Assembly (NCBI GenBank): GCA_947176345.1
Contig: CAMWQI010000002.1
Span: 16,286-80,285 of the forward strand
DNA from: an uncultured Ruminococcus sp.
Lineage (GTDB): Bacteria > Bacillota > Clostridia > Oscillospirales > Ruminococcaceae
Direction: 5' to 3'
DNA: 64,000 nt
The translations under genes and the position numbers were made by a program. A model generated the notes under the pieces. It ran no database searches and was not told where the DNA came from. It saw only the letters and a program-made list of their open reading frames with translations. Positions within the stretch are counted from its first letter, which is position 1. Every line of letters begins with the position of its first letter. Positions 51,993 to 61,009 of the stretch are shown in pieces.

Positions 51993-52721
51993 TTACTCAG
52001 AAATTACCGCAACAGTCACGTTATCACGGCCGCCCTTTGTGAGAGCTAAATTAATAAGATTTTCTGTGACATCATCAAAATCGGAACTCATGATAACATC
52101 ATATATTTCTTCGTCAGTGCAGTAGCCCGAAAGTCCGTCCGAGCATAACAGCAGGCTGATTTTATCTTCATAATCAAGTATGAAAGTATCTGCCTGTACT
52201 GTCTGTTCCACACCGACTGCCCTCACAAGCATATGTTTCTGTGGATGAGTTTCAAGCTCCTCCTCAGTAATTCTGCCCTGCTCGTACAGCAGTGACGCAA
52301 CATTATGGTCTGTAGTTATCTGGAAAACGCCCTCGTTTTCCACTATTAAATATGCCCTGCTGTCACCGACATTTGCGATGAATGCCGACTTATCTGTAAC
52401 AAAAGCTGCCACGCAGGTTGTTCCCATGCCAAAATTATTATAATTGAGTTTTGCTCTGGTATAAATCACGGAATTTGCAGCCGAAACCGACGATATAAGA
52501 AGTTTACGGATTTCCTCATCACTAAGAATTTCTTTGTAGCCGTCAGAAAAACGCTGAAAAAACTCCTCCATAGCGATAGTGCTTGCTTCCTTACCGGCAT
52601 TTTCACCGCCCATGCCGTCACATACGACTGCAAGAACGTTATGACCGAAATATTCGCATCGCACTGCGTCCTGATTTTCGTCTCGTTTCAGACCAATATC
52701 CGTACCGGATTTGAACCTCAA
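51993..52721 (-). CDS. prpC: PP2C-type phosphatase partner of PrkC
   Basis: 242 residues. Metal-binding motifs KRDENQDA, VCDGMGGENAGKEAS, FIANVGDSRAYL, LLLCSDGLSGY and GGRDNVTVAV. It reverses PrkC phosphorylation. Start overlaps the rlmN stop (ATGA). Confidence 0.96.
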   Translation of the reverse strand: MRFKSGTDIGLKRDENQDAVRCEYFGHNVLAVVCDGMGGENAGKEASTIAMEEFFQRFSDGYKEILSDEEIRKLLISSVSAANSVIYTRAKLNYNNFGMGTTCVAAFVTDKSAFIANVGDSRAYLIVENEGVFQITTDHNVASLLYEQGRITEEELETHPQKHMLVRAVGVEQTVQADTFILDYEDKISLLLCSDGLSGYCTDEEIYDVIMSSDFDDVTENLINLALTKGGRDNVTVAVISE

Positions 52722-53782
52722 AAATCCGCACCTCCATTCTTACTCTGTTCAACGGCATCACGTCTAAGCTGACCGCAAGCCGCCTCTATATCGCTACCGA
52801 GAGTACGCCTCACAGTAGCATTTATTCCCCTCCTGCCAAGTCGTTCCGCAAATGCAGACACACCAGCTTTAGCAGTCCGGTAATTTCTTTCCCTGACTTT
52901 GTTCACGGGAATAAGATTGACGTGGCAATTCATGCCCCTTAATAAATCCGCCAGTTTGTCCGCATCGCCGTCAGAGGAATTGACATTATCAATGACAGCA
53001 TATTCAAAAGTAACACGCCGTCCGGTAGTTTTTATATAGTATCTGCACGCCTCAAGGAGTTTTTCAATACTGTATGTTTTGTTTATGGGCATAATTTCAG
53101 AACGCCCGTTATTATCTGCACAGTGCAATGAAACAGACAATGTGAGACCTGATTTCATTTCAGCAAGCTGATAGATACGTGGGACTATTCCGCACGTTGA
53201 GAGCGAAACATGACGCAGACTGAAATTATTTCCGTTCTTGTCGGAAATCAGCGACAAAAACTTTATCACATTATCGTAATTGTCAAGTGGTTCTCCGATA
53301 CCCATAAGCACCACACCCGAAACTTTCATACCGGAATTTTTTTCAGTTTCATAAATCTGCATGAGTATTTCAGACGGCGAAAGATTACGGACAAAACCAG
53401 CAATAGCCGATGCACAAAACTTACAGCCCATTTTACAGCCCACCTGTGTGGACACACAAATACTGTAACCATAATTATATTGCATAAGGACAGTTTCAAC
53501 AAAATTCTCGTCCGGAAGCCTATACAAATATTTTACAGTATTATCTATACAAGATGCAAGTCTTTTTTGCATAAATAGTCTTTTTATACAAAAAATTCCA
53601 TTAAGGCGTTCTCTTAGTTGTGCAGAAATATCAGTCATTTTGTCAAAATCAAAGACTTTTTTTACATGAAGCCACTGAAAAATCTGTTTTGCACGGAATT
53701 TTTTTTCACCATATTCAGTTAAAATATTTTCAAGCTCAGCAAGACTTAAACTAAGAATATCAATTTTTTCCAAAATACTCAC
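52718..53782 (-). CDS. rlmN: Dual-specificity RNA methyltransferase RlmN
   Basis: 354 residues. Radical SAM enzyme that methylates A2503 of 23S rRNA and some tRNAs. CKMGCKFCAS is the radical SAM cluster, GIGEPLDNYD the SAM motif, and a C-terminal Cys in AACGQL is the conserved methyl-carrier. Overlaps neighbours by 4 bp on each side. Confidence 0.96.
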   Translation of the reverse strand: MSILEKIDILSLSLAELENILTEYGEKKFRAKQIFQWLHVKKVFDFDKMTDISAQLRERLNGIFCIKRLFMQKRLASCIDNTVKYLYRLPDENFVETVLMQYNYGYSICVSTQVGCKMGCKFCASAIAGFVRNLSPSEILMQIYETEKNSGMKVSGVVLMGIGEPLDNYDNVIKFLSLISDKNGNNFSLRHVSLSTCGIVPRIYQLAEMKSGLTLSVSLHCADNNGRSEIMPINKTYSIEKLLEACRYYIKTTGRRVTFEYAVIDNVNSSDGDADKLADLLRGMNCHVNLIPVNKVRERNYRTAKAGVSAFAERLGRRGINATVRRTLGSDIEAACGQLRRDAVEQSKNGGADF

Positions 53783-55092
53783 CTTACTTTTCTGAACTTT
53801 GAAATAAAAAATCCGTCACTCCCGAAATGACAAGGGAATATTGAAGCATTGCTCTCGAATTGTTTGCCGAGTGGTTCAGGGAGCATAAGCGGTTCAAGTT
53901 CACTGTGATTTGCAAGGAGCTTTTCAATAACTTGTTCATTTTCGGCTTTCCGGAGTGTACAAGTCGAATAAACCATTTCACCGCCGACCACCAGATAATT
54001 CAATGCATTTTCGGCAATATTGTACTGAATATCCGGCAGACCTGAAAAATCGTTTAAATTTTTATACTTTATTTCCGGCTTTCGCCGGACCGCACCTGAA
54101 CACGAACACGGCACATCACAAAGAATTTTATTAAATTTCGGCAGTGCCGGATTGAACTTTGTAGCATCACCGGTATTGGCATATATATTTGTAAGTCCAA
54201 GACGTTCTGCACCGTCACGGATTAATTTAACACGATTTTCGTGGAGGTCAAAAGCCATTATTTTTCCCTTACCATGCATCATTTCAGCCATAGTAAACGC
54301 CTTTCCCCCAGGGGCTGAACATATATCAAGTACAAGGTCATTTTCCGTCGGGGCAAGCGACAGACAGCATAACTGTGATGCCAAATCCTGAACATGAAAA
54401 AAACCATTTCTGAATGCCTCAGTAGAGGCAACATCTCCGGAAAGTGAAAAACACTCCGGAATAATTTCATTTTTGATGGCTTTTATTTTTCCCAGTGCGG
54501 AAATAAATTCCTGTTCAGTGCATTTCAGCGGATTCATGCGGACTGTGACAGGCGGACTTTTTAAAGCATCAGAAAGAAGATTTTCAGCAAGTTCCTCACC
54601 GTAATCCTCAATAAGACTACTTACAAATTCCGGCGGTGCTGAATATTCAACGCTGTATCTTTCCAGCTTGTCGTCGGGCAGACTAACTTTTTTTCCCTGT
54701 CTTATGAAATTCCTTAATATAGCATTCACCATGCCGGAAGCACTTTTTTTACCGAATTTTCTGGCAAGTGAAACACTTTCATTTACTGTTGCACTGTCCG
54801 GAATACTTTCCATAAACAGTATCTGATAAATTCCGCACCTCAATATGTTTAGAATTACATCATCAAGTTTTTTCAGTGGTCTTGACGAAAATTTTTCTAT
54901 TATATAATCAAGGTATATTTTTCTTTCGATAACGCCGTAATAAATTACAGAACATAATTTCTTATCGCGGTCATCAAGTCCGGAATTTTTCAGCCCGTTA
55001 TTTAATTGTATATTGGAAAAACTTCCGCCGGAAAAAGTTTTGCATAATAATTTTACTGCTAAATATCTTGCATCTGACATATTAGCCACCAT
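53779..55092 (-). CDS. rsmB: 16S rRNA m5C967 methyltransferase
   Basis: 437 residues. N-terminal NusB-like RNA-binding domain (1-140), then a SAM methyltransferase with LDICSAPGGKAF, CDVPCSCSGAVRRKPE (PCS catalytic loop) and TLRKAENEQ. Start is uncertain: the ATG at 55092 overlaps the fmt stop, and a second ATG lies four codons on. Confidence 0.94.
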   Translation of the reverse strand: MVANMSDARYLAVKLLCKTFSGGSFSNIQLNNGLKNSGLDDRDKKLCSVIYYGVIERKIYLDYIIEKFSSRPLKKLDDVILNILRCGIYQILFMESIPDSATVNESVSLARKFGKKSASGMVNAILRNFIRQGKKVSLPDDKLERYSVEYSAPPEFVSSLIEDYGEELAENLLSDALKSPPVTVRMNPLKCTEQEFISALGKIKAIKNEIIPECFSLSGDVASTEAFRNGFFHVQDLASQLCCLSLAPTENDLVLDICSAPGGKAFTMAEMMHGKGKIMAFDLHENRVKLIRDGAERLGLTNIYANTGDATKFNPALPKFNKILCDVPCSCSGAVRRKPEIKYKNLNDFSGLPDIQYNIAENALNYLVVGGEMVYSTCTLRKAENEQVIEKLLANHSELEPLMLPEPLGKQFESNASIFPCHFGSDGFFISKFRKVR

Positions 55093-56018
55093 TAACCTAA
55101 CTTTTCACCGGAATTGAGTTTCTTTCCACGCAGAAAATCAGCAGTTTTCATACGCTTGCTTCCCTCAAGCTGAATTTCACAGAACTTTATCAAACCGCCG
55201 TCACCGCACTTTACAGTAAAATCAGCCGTATTAACAATAGTGCCGTTTTCTGCATTGGAAGTACCTGTAACTATTTCAGATTTGAAAATTTTCAGGCGTT
55301 TTCCGCCAAGCATAGTAAATCCAGTAACACCACGAATGGTATTATGAATTTCCTGAACACTTTTTGAAAAATCCAAAGCACTCATTTCCTTGCGTATCAT
55401 AGGGGAATAGCTTGAAAGTGCATCGTCTTGTTTTTCGGGGGAAAGAGTTCCGTTTTCTATTGCCTGAATAGTTTCAATAAGGACTTCACTTCCCATCTCC
55501 GCAAGCCGTGTATATAGTTCCTGATAATTTTCATTTTCGCCTATATCAGTGGATTTCTTGATAAGCATATCACCGGTATCAAGTCCCTCCGCCATAAGCA
55601 TTGAAGTGACCCCTGTTGTCTTTTCGCCGTTGAGAATACACCAGTTAATCGGAGCTGAACCCCTGTATGCCGGCAGAAGTGAGGCATGAATATTTATACA
55701 TTTATGCTTAGGGAGGTCAAGAATTTCTTTCGGAAGAATTTGTCCATATGCCGTGACGACTATCAAATCAGGGGAAATATTTTTCAGAATTTCCAGTGAT
55801 TTTTCAGCGTCCTCACCTTTGCGGAGCGACAACGGCTGATATACTGGTATACCATACTCCATAGCCAAAGCCTTGACGGGTGTAGGTATCATCTTGTAAC
55901 CACGTCCTTTAGGCTTATCGGGCTGTGTGAAAACTGCTGATACTTCATGCGGACTTTCCGCAAGAGTCCGCAGACATGGTACTGCAAAGTCCGGTGTACC
56001 CATAAATACAATCTTCAT
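55092..56018 (-). CDS. fmt: Methionyl-tRNA formyltransferase
   Basis: 308 residues. Uses 10-formyl-THF to formylate initiator Met-tRNA. Motifs: FMGTPDFAVPCL, HASLLPAYRGSAPINW and a C-terminal domain with NTIRGVTGF. Follows def by 6 bp. Confidence 0.97.
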   Translation of the reverse strand: MKIVFMGTPDFAVPCLRTLAESPHEVSAVFTQPDKPKGRGYKMIPTPVKALAMEYGIPVYQPLSLRKGEDAEKSLEILKNISPDLIVVTAYGQILPKEILDLPKHKCINIHASLLPAYRGSAPINWCILNGEKTTGVTSMLMAEGLDTGDMLIKKSTDIGENENYQELYTRLAEMGSEVLIETIQAIENGTLSPEKQDDALSSYSPMIRKEMSALDFSKSVQEIHNTIRGVTGFTMLGGKRLKIFKSEIVTGTSNAENGTIVNTADFTVKCGDGGLIKFCEIQLEGSKRMKTADFLRGKKLNSGEKLG

Positions 56019-56024
56019 TGATAA

Positions 56025-56486
56025 TTATTCCTCCCCCGGCACGAAAAATTCCTCTACTATTTCAGTGAAAACATGACCGTCCAGATGGTCATATTCATGG
56101 GCGGTACACTGTGCGCCAAGTTCCTTGAAATCACGTTCCCACCAGTTGCCGTTTCTGTCCTGTGCTTTAAGATGACAGTGCATAGGTCTTGTGACATATC
56201 CCCATACATTAGGACATGAAAGACAACCCTCTTCAACACGCTGTTTGCCCTTTCTCAAAGTAATTTCCGGATTAATTGCCTCAAAATCCCCCTCATCAAG
56301 ATGCATAATAAATATACGTCTGCAAATTCCCACCTGCGGACCTGCAAGCCCTACACCCTGTGCCTTATTGAGAGTTTCATGCATATCATCAAGGAGCTGT
56401 GCAAGTTTTGCATCAAATTTTTCAACCGGTCTGCATACTTTGTGGAGTGCCTCATCTTTGTCTGTTAAAATTTTTCTTAGTGCCAT
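56025..56486 (-). CDS. def: Peptide deformylase
   Basis: 153 residues. Removes the N-formyl group from nascent chains. Metal-binding motifs GVGLAGPQVG, EEGCLSCPNVWG and HEYDHLDG are all intact. Works together with fmt, encoded next to it. Confidence 0.97.
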   Translation of the reverse strand: MALRKILTDKDEALHKVCRPVEKFDAKLAQLLDDMHETLNKAQGVGLAGPQVGICRRIFIMHLDEGDFEAINPEITLRKGKQRVEEGCLSCPNVWGYVTRPMHCHLKAQDRNGNWWERDFKELGAQCTAHEYDHLDGHVFTEIVEEFFVPGEE

Positions 56487-56508
56487 TTGTCATAATCCTT
56501 TCTTATTT

Positions 56509-58953
56509 TTATAAGCCTGTATCGCCGTTCATATCGGCAAAAATCGAAATATTTTTCATTTCTTTCAGTTGTGCGGAATGTTTAAGTATATTGCTTATAA
56601 ATGCCCTGATTTCAGCGGTATTCTTGCATTTCATGATAATACGCCAGCGGTATCTTCCGTTAATTTTTTCATATGAACATTTAACCGGCATGATTACTTT
56701 TACCGGAGTGTGTGGCTGAATTTTATCAAGTTCCTGTTTCATAAGCTGGAAAACCGCATTTGCACCATTTTGTACGGCTGTATTGTCCGTTCCCGAAAAT
56801 CCGAATACGCATATATCGCATACCGGCGGAAAAATCATAGCCCGCCGAAGTGCTATTTCCTCTTCATAAAAACCCTCATAGTCCTGTAATGACGCAAGAT
56901 TTATAATATAGTGTTCAGGAATGAAAGTCTGCAAGACAGCCCGTCCGGTAAGCTCACCGCGACCACTGCGACCGACTACCTGTGTTATCAGCGAAAAAGT
57001 CCTTTCATATGCACGGAAATCACCTGCATATAATGCTCCGTCAACCGAAAGTACACCCACAAGTGTGACATTAGGAAAATCCAGTCCTTTTCCTATCATT
57101 TGTGTACCTATCATTATATCATATTTTCCGTCACGGAAATCAGAAAAGCTTTTTTCATAGGAATATCTTGAAAAAGTCGTATCAGCGTCCATGCGGAGAA
57201 TGCGTGCTTTCGGGAAATACATATTGAGTTCGTCTTCAAGTCGCTGTGTTCCAAAACCTGTACTTTTCAGTCTATGCGAGTTACATTTAGGACATCTTGT
57301 GATATGTTCACCTGAATATCCGCAATAATGACACATAAGCCTGTCATTTTTCTTGTGATAGGTCAACGGCACGGAACAGTTAGGACACTGCACGGGCTGT
57401 GAGCAGTCCACACATTTTATAAATGTATGATAACCACGACGATTCAATAATAAGATAGTCTGTTCACCATTGGCAAGATTTACATTTATTTCATTGACAA
57501 GCTTATGACTGAACTGGTTCACATTACCGCTAAGGCGTTCCTCACTCATGTCAACAATGCTTACTTCCGGAAGCGGTATATTCTGATAGCGTTTTTCAAG
57601 TTTTACAAGATGATAAATATTTTTTTCAGCAAGATAATAACTTTCAAGCGACGGCGTGGCAGATGCCAGCAAGAGCGTTGCACTATGATAAGCACATCTT
57701 CTCTTAGCGACATCATGTGTATCATAGCGCGGTGAAATTTCCGATTTATAGGTGCTTTCACCCTCTTCGTCCATTATTATCAGACCTATATTATCAAGCG
57801 GTGCAAAAACCGCACTTCTTGTACCTATCACAATATCCGCTTTTCCGTACTTTATACGCTTGTATTCGTCAAGCCTTTGACCCATAGTAAGTCCGCTGTG
57901 AATAACTGCTACACGTTCACCGAAAAGCGACCGGAAACGTTTAAGAATTTGTGGTGTAAGACTTATTTCAGGAATAAGCAGTAAAACTTGTCTTTTGATT
58001 TTAACAGTATAATCAATTAGCTTTTCAAAGACAGCGGTCTTACCGCTTCCGGTGACACCATGCAGCAGATAAACCGCCGGTTTACTGGTGTGTACCTGTT
58101 CCGAAATAGTATCAAAAACCACTTTTTGTTCGTCCGAAAGAACAGTATCATTCACATCTGCCCGACCGTCTGAAAAGTCCTCAACATGACGGAATACTTC
58201 CATTTCATAATATTCTGCTGTACCGTTCTTTACAAGATTTGAAATAACAACACCAGTAACTCCGCACATATAGGCGGTTTCCTTGACTGATGCCGTATTA
58301 TTTTCATGCAGAAAATCAACGACAGTTTTCTGTTTCTTTGTAAGGGTGAATTTTTCCGGACTACTGATATAATCGCCAGTAAGACGTACCATTTTCATAG
58401 TAGCGTCCTGAACAGACTGCCGGAAAATATTATCTGAAATAACTGCATTACTTTCGCATAGTTCGTCAACGGTTTTTCTGCCGTTTTCAGAAATAAACTG
58501 ATTAATGAAATTATTTATCTGAATATCATTATCAAGTAATCGCAATTTTTCAAATAATTCATTTGCCTTGTCGCTGATTGAATTATCACCGGTAAAATCC
58601 CTATTCAGACGGATTTTTTCTTGTGTGCGGACGTTCATTGCTGGAGGCAACATGACTTTTACAGCGTCATAATACGTACAGAATGTATAATCATGAAGAT
58701 ATATTGCAAGTTCAATCATTTCACCGGAAAGTACAGGCTTGTCATCAATGACCGAAATTATCTTTTTGAGACCGCCAATATTTCCGGAACGGGTTTTCAT
58801 TATTACACCAGTGCGGTGTGTATTGCCTTTTCCGAACGGAACAAGCACACGACAACCGCATTTTACTTTAAAATTTTCTGGCACCGCATAACTGAAAAGC
58901 ATATCAAACGAATAAGCCGTATTGCTTACAGCTATTTCAGCTATAAACGGCAT
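56509..58953 (-). CDS. priA: Primosomal helicase PriA
   Basis: 814 residues. Restarts stalled replication forks. N-terminal DNA-binding domain, Walker A HGVTGSGKTAVFE, Walker B IIMDEEGEST (DEEH variant), a zinc cluster with four Cys pairs (CVDC, CPNC, CHYC, CPKC) and a C-terminal helicase half with GTQMIGKGLDFPNV. Start ATG overlaps the rpoZ stop. Confidence 0.96.
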   Translation of the reverse strand: MPFIAEIAVSNTAYSFDMLFSYAVPENFKVKCGCRVLVPFGKGNTHRTGVIMKTRSGNIGGLKKIISVIDDKPVLSGEMIELAIYLHDYTFCTYYDAVKVMLPPAMNVRTQEKIRLNRDFTGDNSISDKANELFEKLRLLDNDIQINNFINQFISENGRKTVDELCESNAVISDNIFRQSVQDATMKMVRLTGDYISSPEKFTLTKKQKTVVDFLHENNTASVKETAYMCGVTGVVISNLVKNGTAEYYEMEVFRHVEDFSDGRADVNDTVLSDEQKVVFDTISEQVHTSKPAVYLLHGVTGSGKTAVFEKLIDYTVKIKRQVLLLIPEISLTPQILKRFRSLFGERVAVIHSGLTMGQRLDEYKRIKYGKADIVIGTRSAVFAPLDNIGLIIMDEEGESTYKSEISPRYDTHDVAKRRCAYHSATLLLASATPSLESYYLAEKNIYHLVKLEKRYQNIPLPEVSIVDMSEERLSGNVNQFSHKLVNEINVNLANGEQTILLLNRRGYHTFIKCVDCSQPVQCPNCSVPLTYHKKNDRLMCHYCGYSGEHITRCPKCNSHRLKSTGFGTQRLEDELNMYFPKARILRMDADTTFSRYSYEKSFSDFRDGKYDIMIGTQMIGKGLDFPNVTLVGVLSVDGALYAGDFRAYERTFSLITQVVGRSGRGELTGRAVLQTFIPEHYIINLASLQDYEGFYEEEIALRRAMIFPPVCDICVFGFSGTDNTAVQNGANAVFQLMKQELDKIQPHTPVKVIMPVKCSYEKINGRYRWRIIMKCKNTAEIRAFISNILKHSAQLKEMKNISIFADMNGDTGL

Positions 58954-59168
58954 TATTCACCTTGTGGCAATGTGCTTACTATCTTGCATTTTCCGCTTGC
59001 GATTTCCTCAACAGCAGTTTTTACAGGTTTTTCTTCAAGTGTAAGGTCATTTTTGCAGAGTTCTTCTGAAATTTCCCTTGCACGCTTTGCAACGGCAATA
59101 ACAAGCGAATAGCAACTTTCATTCTTTGAAATAATCTGATTTACAGCTGGTCTAAGCATATTCAACAC
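58953..59168 (-). CDS. rpoZ: RNA polymerase omega subunit
   Basis: 71 residues. Omega fold with MLRPAVNQII, CYSLVIAVAKRAREI and a short tail. Assists assembly of the polymerase. One base after gmk; overlaps priA. Confidence 0.9.
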   Translation of the reverse strand: MLNMLRPAVNQIISKNESCYSLVIAVAKRAREISEELCKNDLTLEEKPVKTAVEEIASGKCKIVSTLPQGE

Positions 59169-59169
59169 C

Positions 59170-59757
59170 TCATTCTATAATATCGTCTGAAAATTCTGAT
59201 TTAAGCTTTTCTGCACTCATAACCGTGAAAAAATCGCTTACAGCATTTTCAAGAACATCATTAACAATAACATAATCATATTTTTTTCTTTGGGCAATTT
59301 CACCTGTTGCCTCTGCAATTCTCTTTTCGATAACGTCGTCAGTTTCCGTTCCTCTCTTTTTCAGCCTTCTGCGGAGTTCCTTTATTGACGGCGGAGCTAT
59401 AAAAACTGAAACGGCATCAGGTCTTTTTGCCATTACTTTCAATGCACCTTGTACTTCAATTTCCAGAATAACATCAATGCCTTTTTCAAGATAATCATCA
59501 ACTTCTGAAATAAGTGTACCATAATAATTATCACAGTACTGTGCATATTCAAGGAAAGCATTTTCATTGATTTTCTGTTCAAATTCCTCACGGGTTATAA
59601 AGTAGTAATTGACACCGTTTTTTTCTTTTTCACGGGGTTGTCTGGTGGTTGCAGAAATTGAACACCGATAATTTTCACATTTAAGGATTTCCTTAAGCAT
59701 TGTGCCTTTTCCACAGCCGGACGGTGCGGAAAAAATTATAAGTCTTCCCTTATTCAT
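59170..59757 (-). CDS. gmk: Guanylate kinase
   Basis: 195 residues. P-loop IFSAPSGCGKGT, GMP-binding TTRQPREKEKNGVNYYF and YAQYCDNYYG, lid RRRLKKRGTE. Turns GMP into GDP. Confidence 0.97.
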   Translation of the reverse strand: MNKGRLIIFSAPSGCGKGTMLKEILKCENYRCSISATTRQPREKEKNGVNYYFITREEFEQKINENAFLEYAQYCDNYYGTLISEVDDYLEKGIDVILEIEVQGALKVMAKRPDAVSVFIAPPSIKELRRRLKKRGTETDDVIEKRIAEATGEIAQRKKYDYVIVNDVLENAVSDFFTVMSAEKLKSEFSDDIIE

Positions 59758-59769
59758 GATATAACCTCC

Positions 59770-60003
59770 TTATTCGTTGAGACGCGTCGCAAGAGTTTCA
59801 GCAATAAGCGACGACAATATTATATGACCGCTTTCCATGACGATAACTGCCCTTGTTTTTCTGCCATGTGTGGCATCAATTGCCTTTCCGTCATCACGGG
59901 CTTCCTGAATCATACGTTTTATGGGAGCTGATTCCGGACTTACTATAGTTATGATTTTTTCAGCCGATATCATATTTCCATATCCTATATTTATGAATTT
60001 CAT
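59770..60003 (-). CDS. remA: RemA/DUF370 regulator
   Basis: 77 residues, [12 protein letters not shown] and [24 protein letters not shown]370. In Bacillus RemA is a DNA-binding activator of matrix genes. Sits between yicC and gmk, as in many Clostridia. Confidence 0.92.
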   Translation of the reverse strand: MKFINIGYGNMISAEKIITIVSPESAPIKRMIQEARDDGKAIDATHGRKTRAVIVMESGHIILSSLIAETLATRLNE

Positions 60004-60010
60004 ATGTCAC

Positions 60011-60889
60011 CTACTCAATATTCTGTATCTGTTCACGGATTTTTTCAATTTCGGCTTTCATGTCAACGACAATGCGTGTTATGTTCAAATCCTGTGCCTT
60101 TGAACCTATCGTATTAACTTCACGATTCATTTCCTGAACGATAAAATCAAGTTTTCTGCCGACCGGCTCATCTGAACGGAACATATCCTTTAATTGTGAT
60201 ATATGACTGTGCAGACGGACTGTTTCCTCATCAACGGCTATTTTTTCAGCAAAAATCGCTGATTCTGTCAATATTCTCTGTTCATCAATTTCCTTTCCGT
60301 CAAGGACTTCAGAAATTTTCTGATACAGCCTGTTACGGTAGTTTTCAACCGTAATCGGAGAGAGTTCCTCAACCTGTGAGACCATTTTCAGAATTAAATC
60401 AGCCTTTGAGATTATATCTGATTCAAGCTTTTCACCCTCTGTCTGACGCATTTCAACAAATTTCTGTAATGCCTCTGATGCCACTTCCGAAACGTCTGCC
60501 CATATCTGCTCCTGATTGTCGGGGGCTTTCTGAACGACGAATATTTCAGGGAGTTTTATAAGCTTTGAAAGTACAAGGTCATCTTTCAGACCCAGTTCAT
60601 CGGAAACACTCCGGAGAGCCTTTATATATCCCTCTGCAACCGCCTTGTTTATGGAAATTTCCGATTCTTTGGCTTCAATGTTATTGATAGTAACTGCAAC
60701 TTCAACTTTTCCGCGTGAAACGGAAGTTTTCAGCAATGCCTTTAGTTTTTCGTCTATATAGCCATAAGCACGTGGGATTCTTGACGAATATTCATAATAT
60801 CTGTGATTCACGGAGCGGATTTCAACAAGAATATCACGTCCACCCGCGATTTTCTGTGCTCTGCCATAACCTGTCATGCTTTTTGTCAC
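60011..60889 (-). CDS. yicC: YicC-family endoribonuclease-like protein
   Basis: 292 residues from a GTG start (MTKSMTGYGRAQ, the family start). YicC proteins have been linked to RNA decay. C-terminal KLDFIVQEMNREVNTIGSKA is the family signature. First gene of the operon, with a promoter at 60922-60950. Confidence 0.92.
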   Translation of the reverse strand: MTKSMTGYGRAQKIAGGRDILVEIRSVNHRYYEYSSRIPRAYGYIDEKLKALLKTSVSRGKVEVAVTINNIEAKESEISINKAVAEGYIKALRSVSDELGLKDDLVLSKLIKLPEIFVVQKAPDNQEQIWADVSEVASEALQKFVEMRQTEGEKLESDIISKADLILKMVSQVEELSPITVENYRNRLYQKISEVLDGKEIDEQRILTESAIFAEKIAVDEETVRLHSHISQLKDMFRSDEPVGRKLDFIVQEMNREVNTIGSKAQDLNITRIVVDMKAEIEKIREQIQNIE

Positions 60890-60921
60890 CGGACTCGCCT
60901 GCCTTTACAATAATATGTATT

Positions 60922-60950
60922 ATTATACCACTAATCACCATAAAATGCAA
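60922..60950 (-). promoter_or_regulatory. Promoter of the yicC-spoVM operon
   Basis: Minus strand TTGCAT (60945-60950), 17 bases, TATAAT (60922-60927), 33 bases before the start codon. Confidence 0.75.
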
Positions 60951-60966
60951 GCATTTTAAGAAAAAA

Positions 60967-60994
60967 ATAAGAGGACACCGAAGTGTCCCCTTAT
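60967..60994 (-). terminator. Terminator of the GH48 gene
   Basis: 12-base stem with one mismatch (60967-60978 with 60983-60994), GAAG-type loop and T run on the minus strand, 16 bp past the GH48 stop. Confidence 0.82.
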
Positions 60995-61009
60995 ATTTTA
61001 TTTTTATTA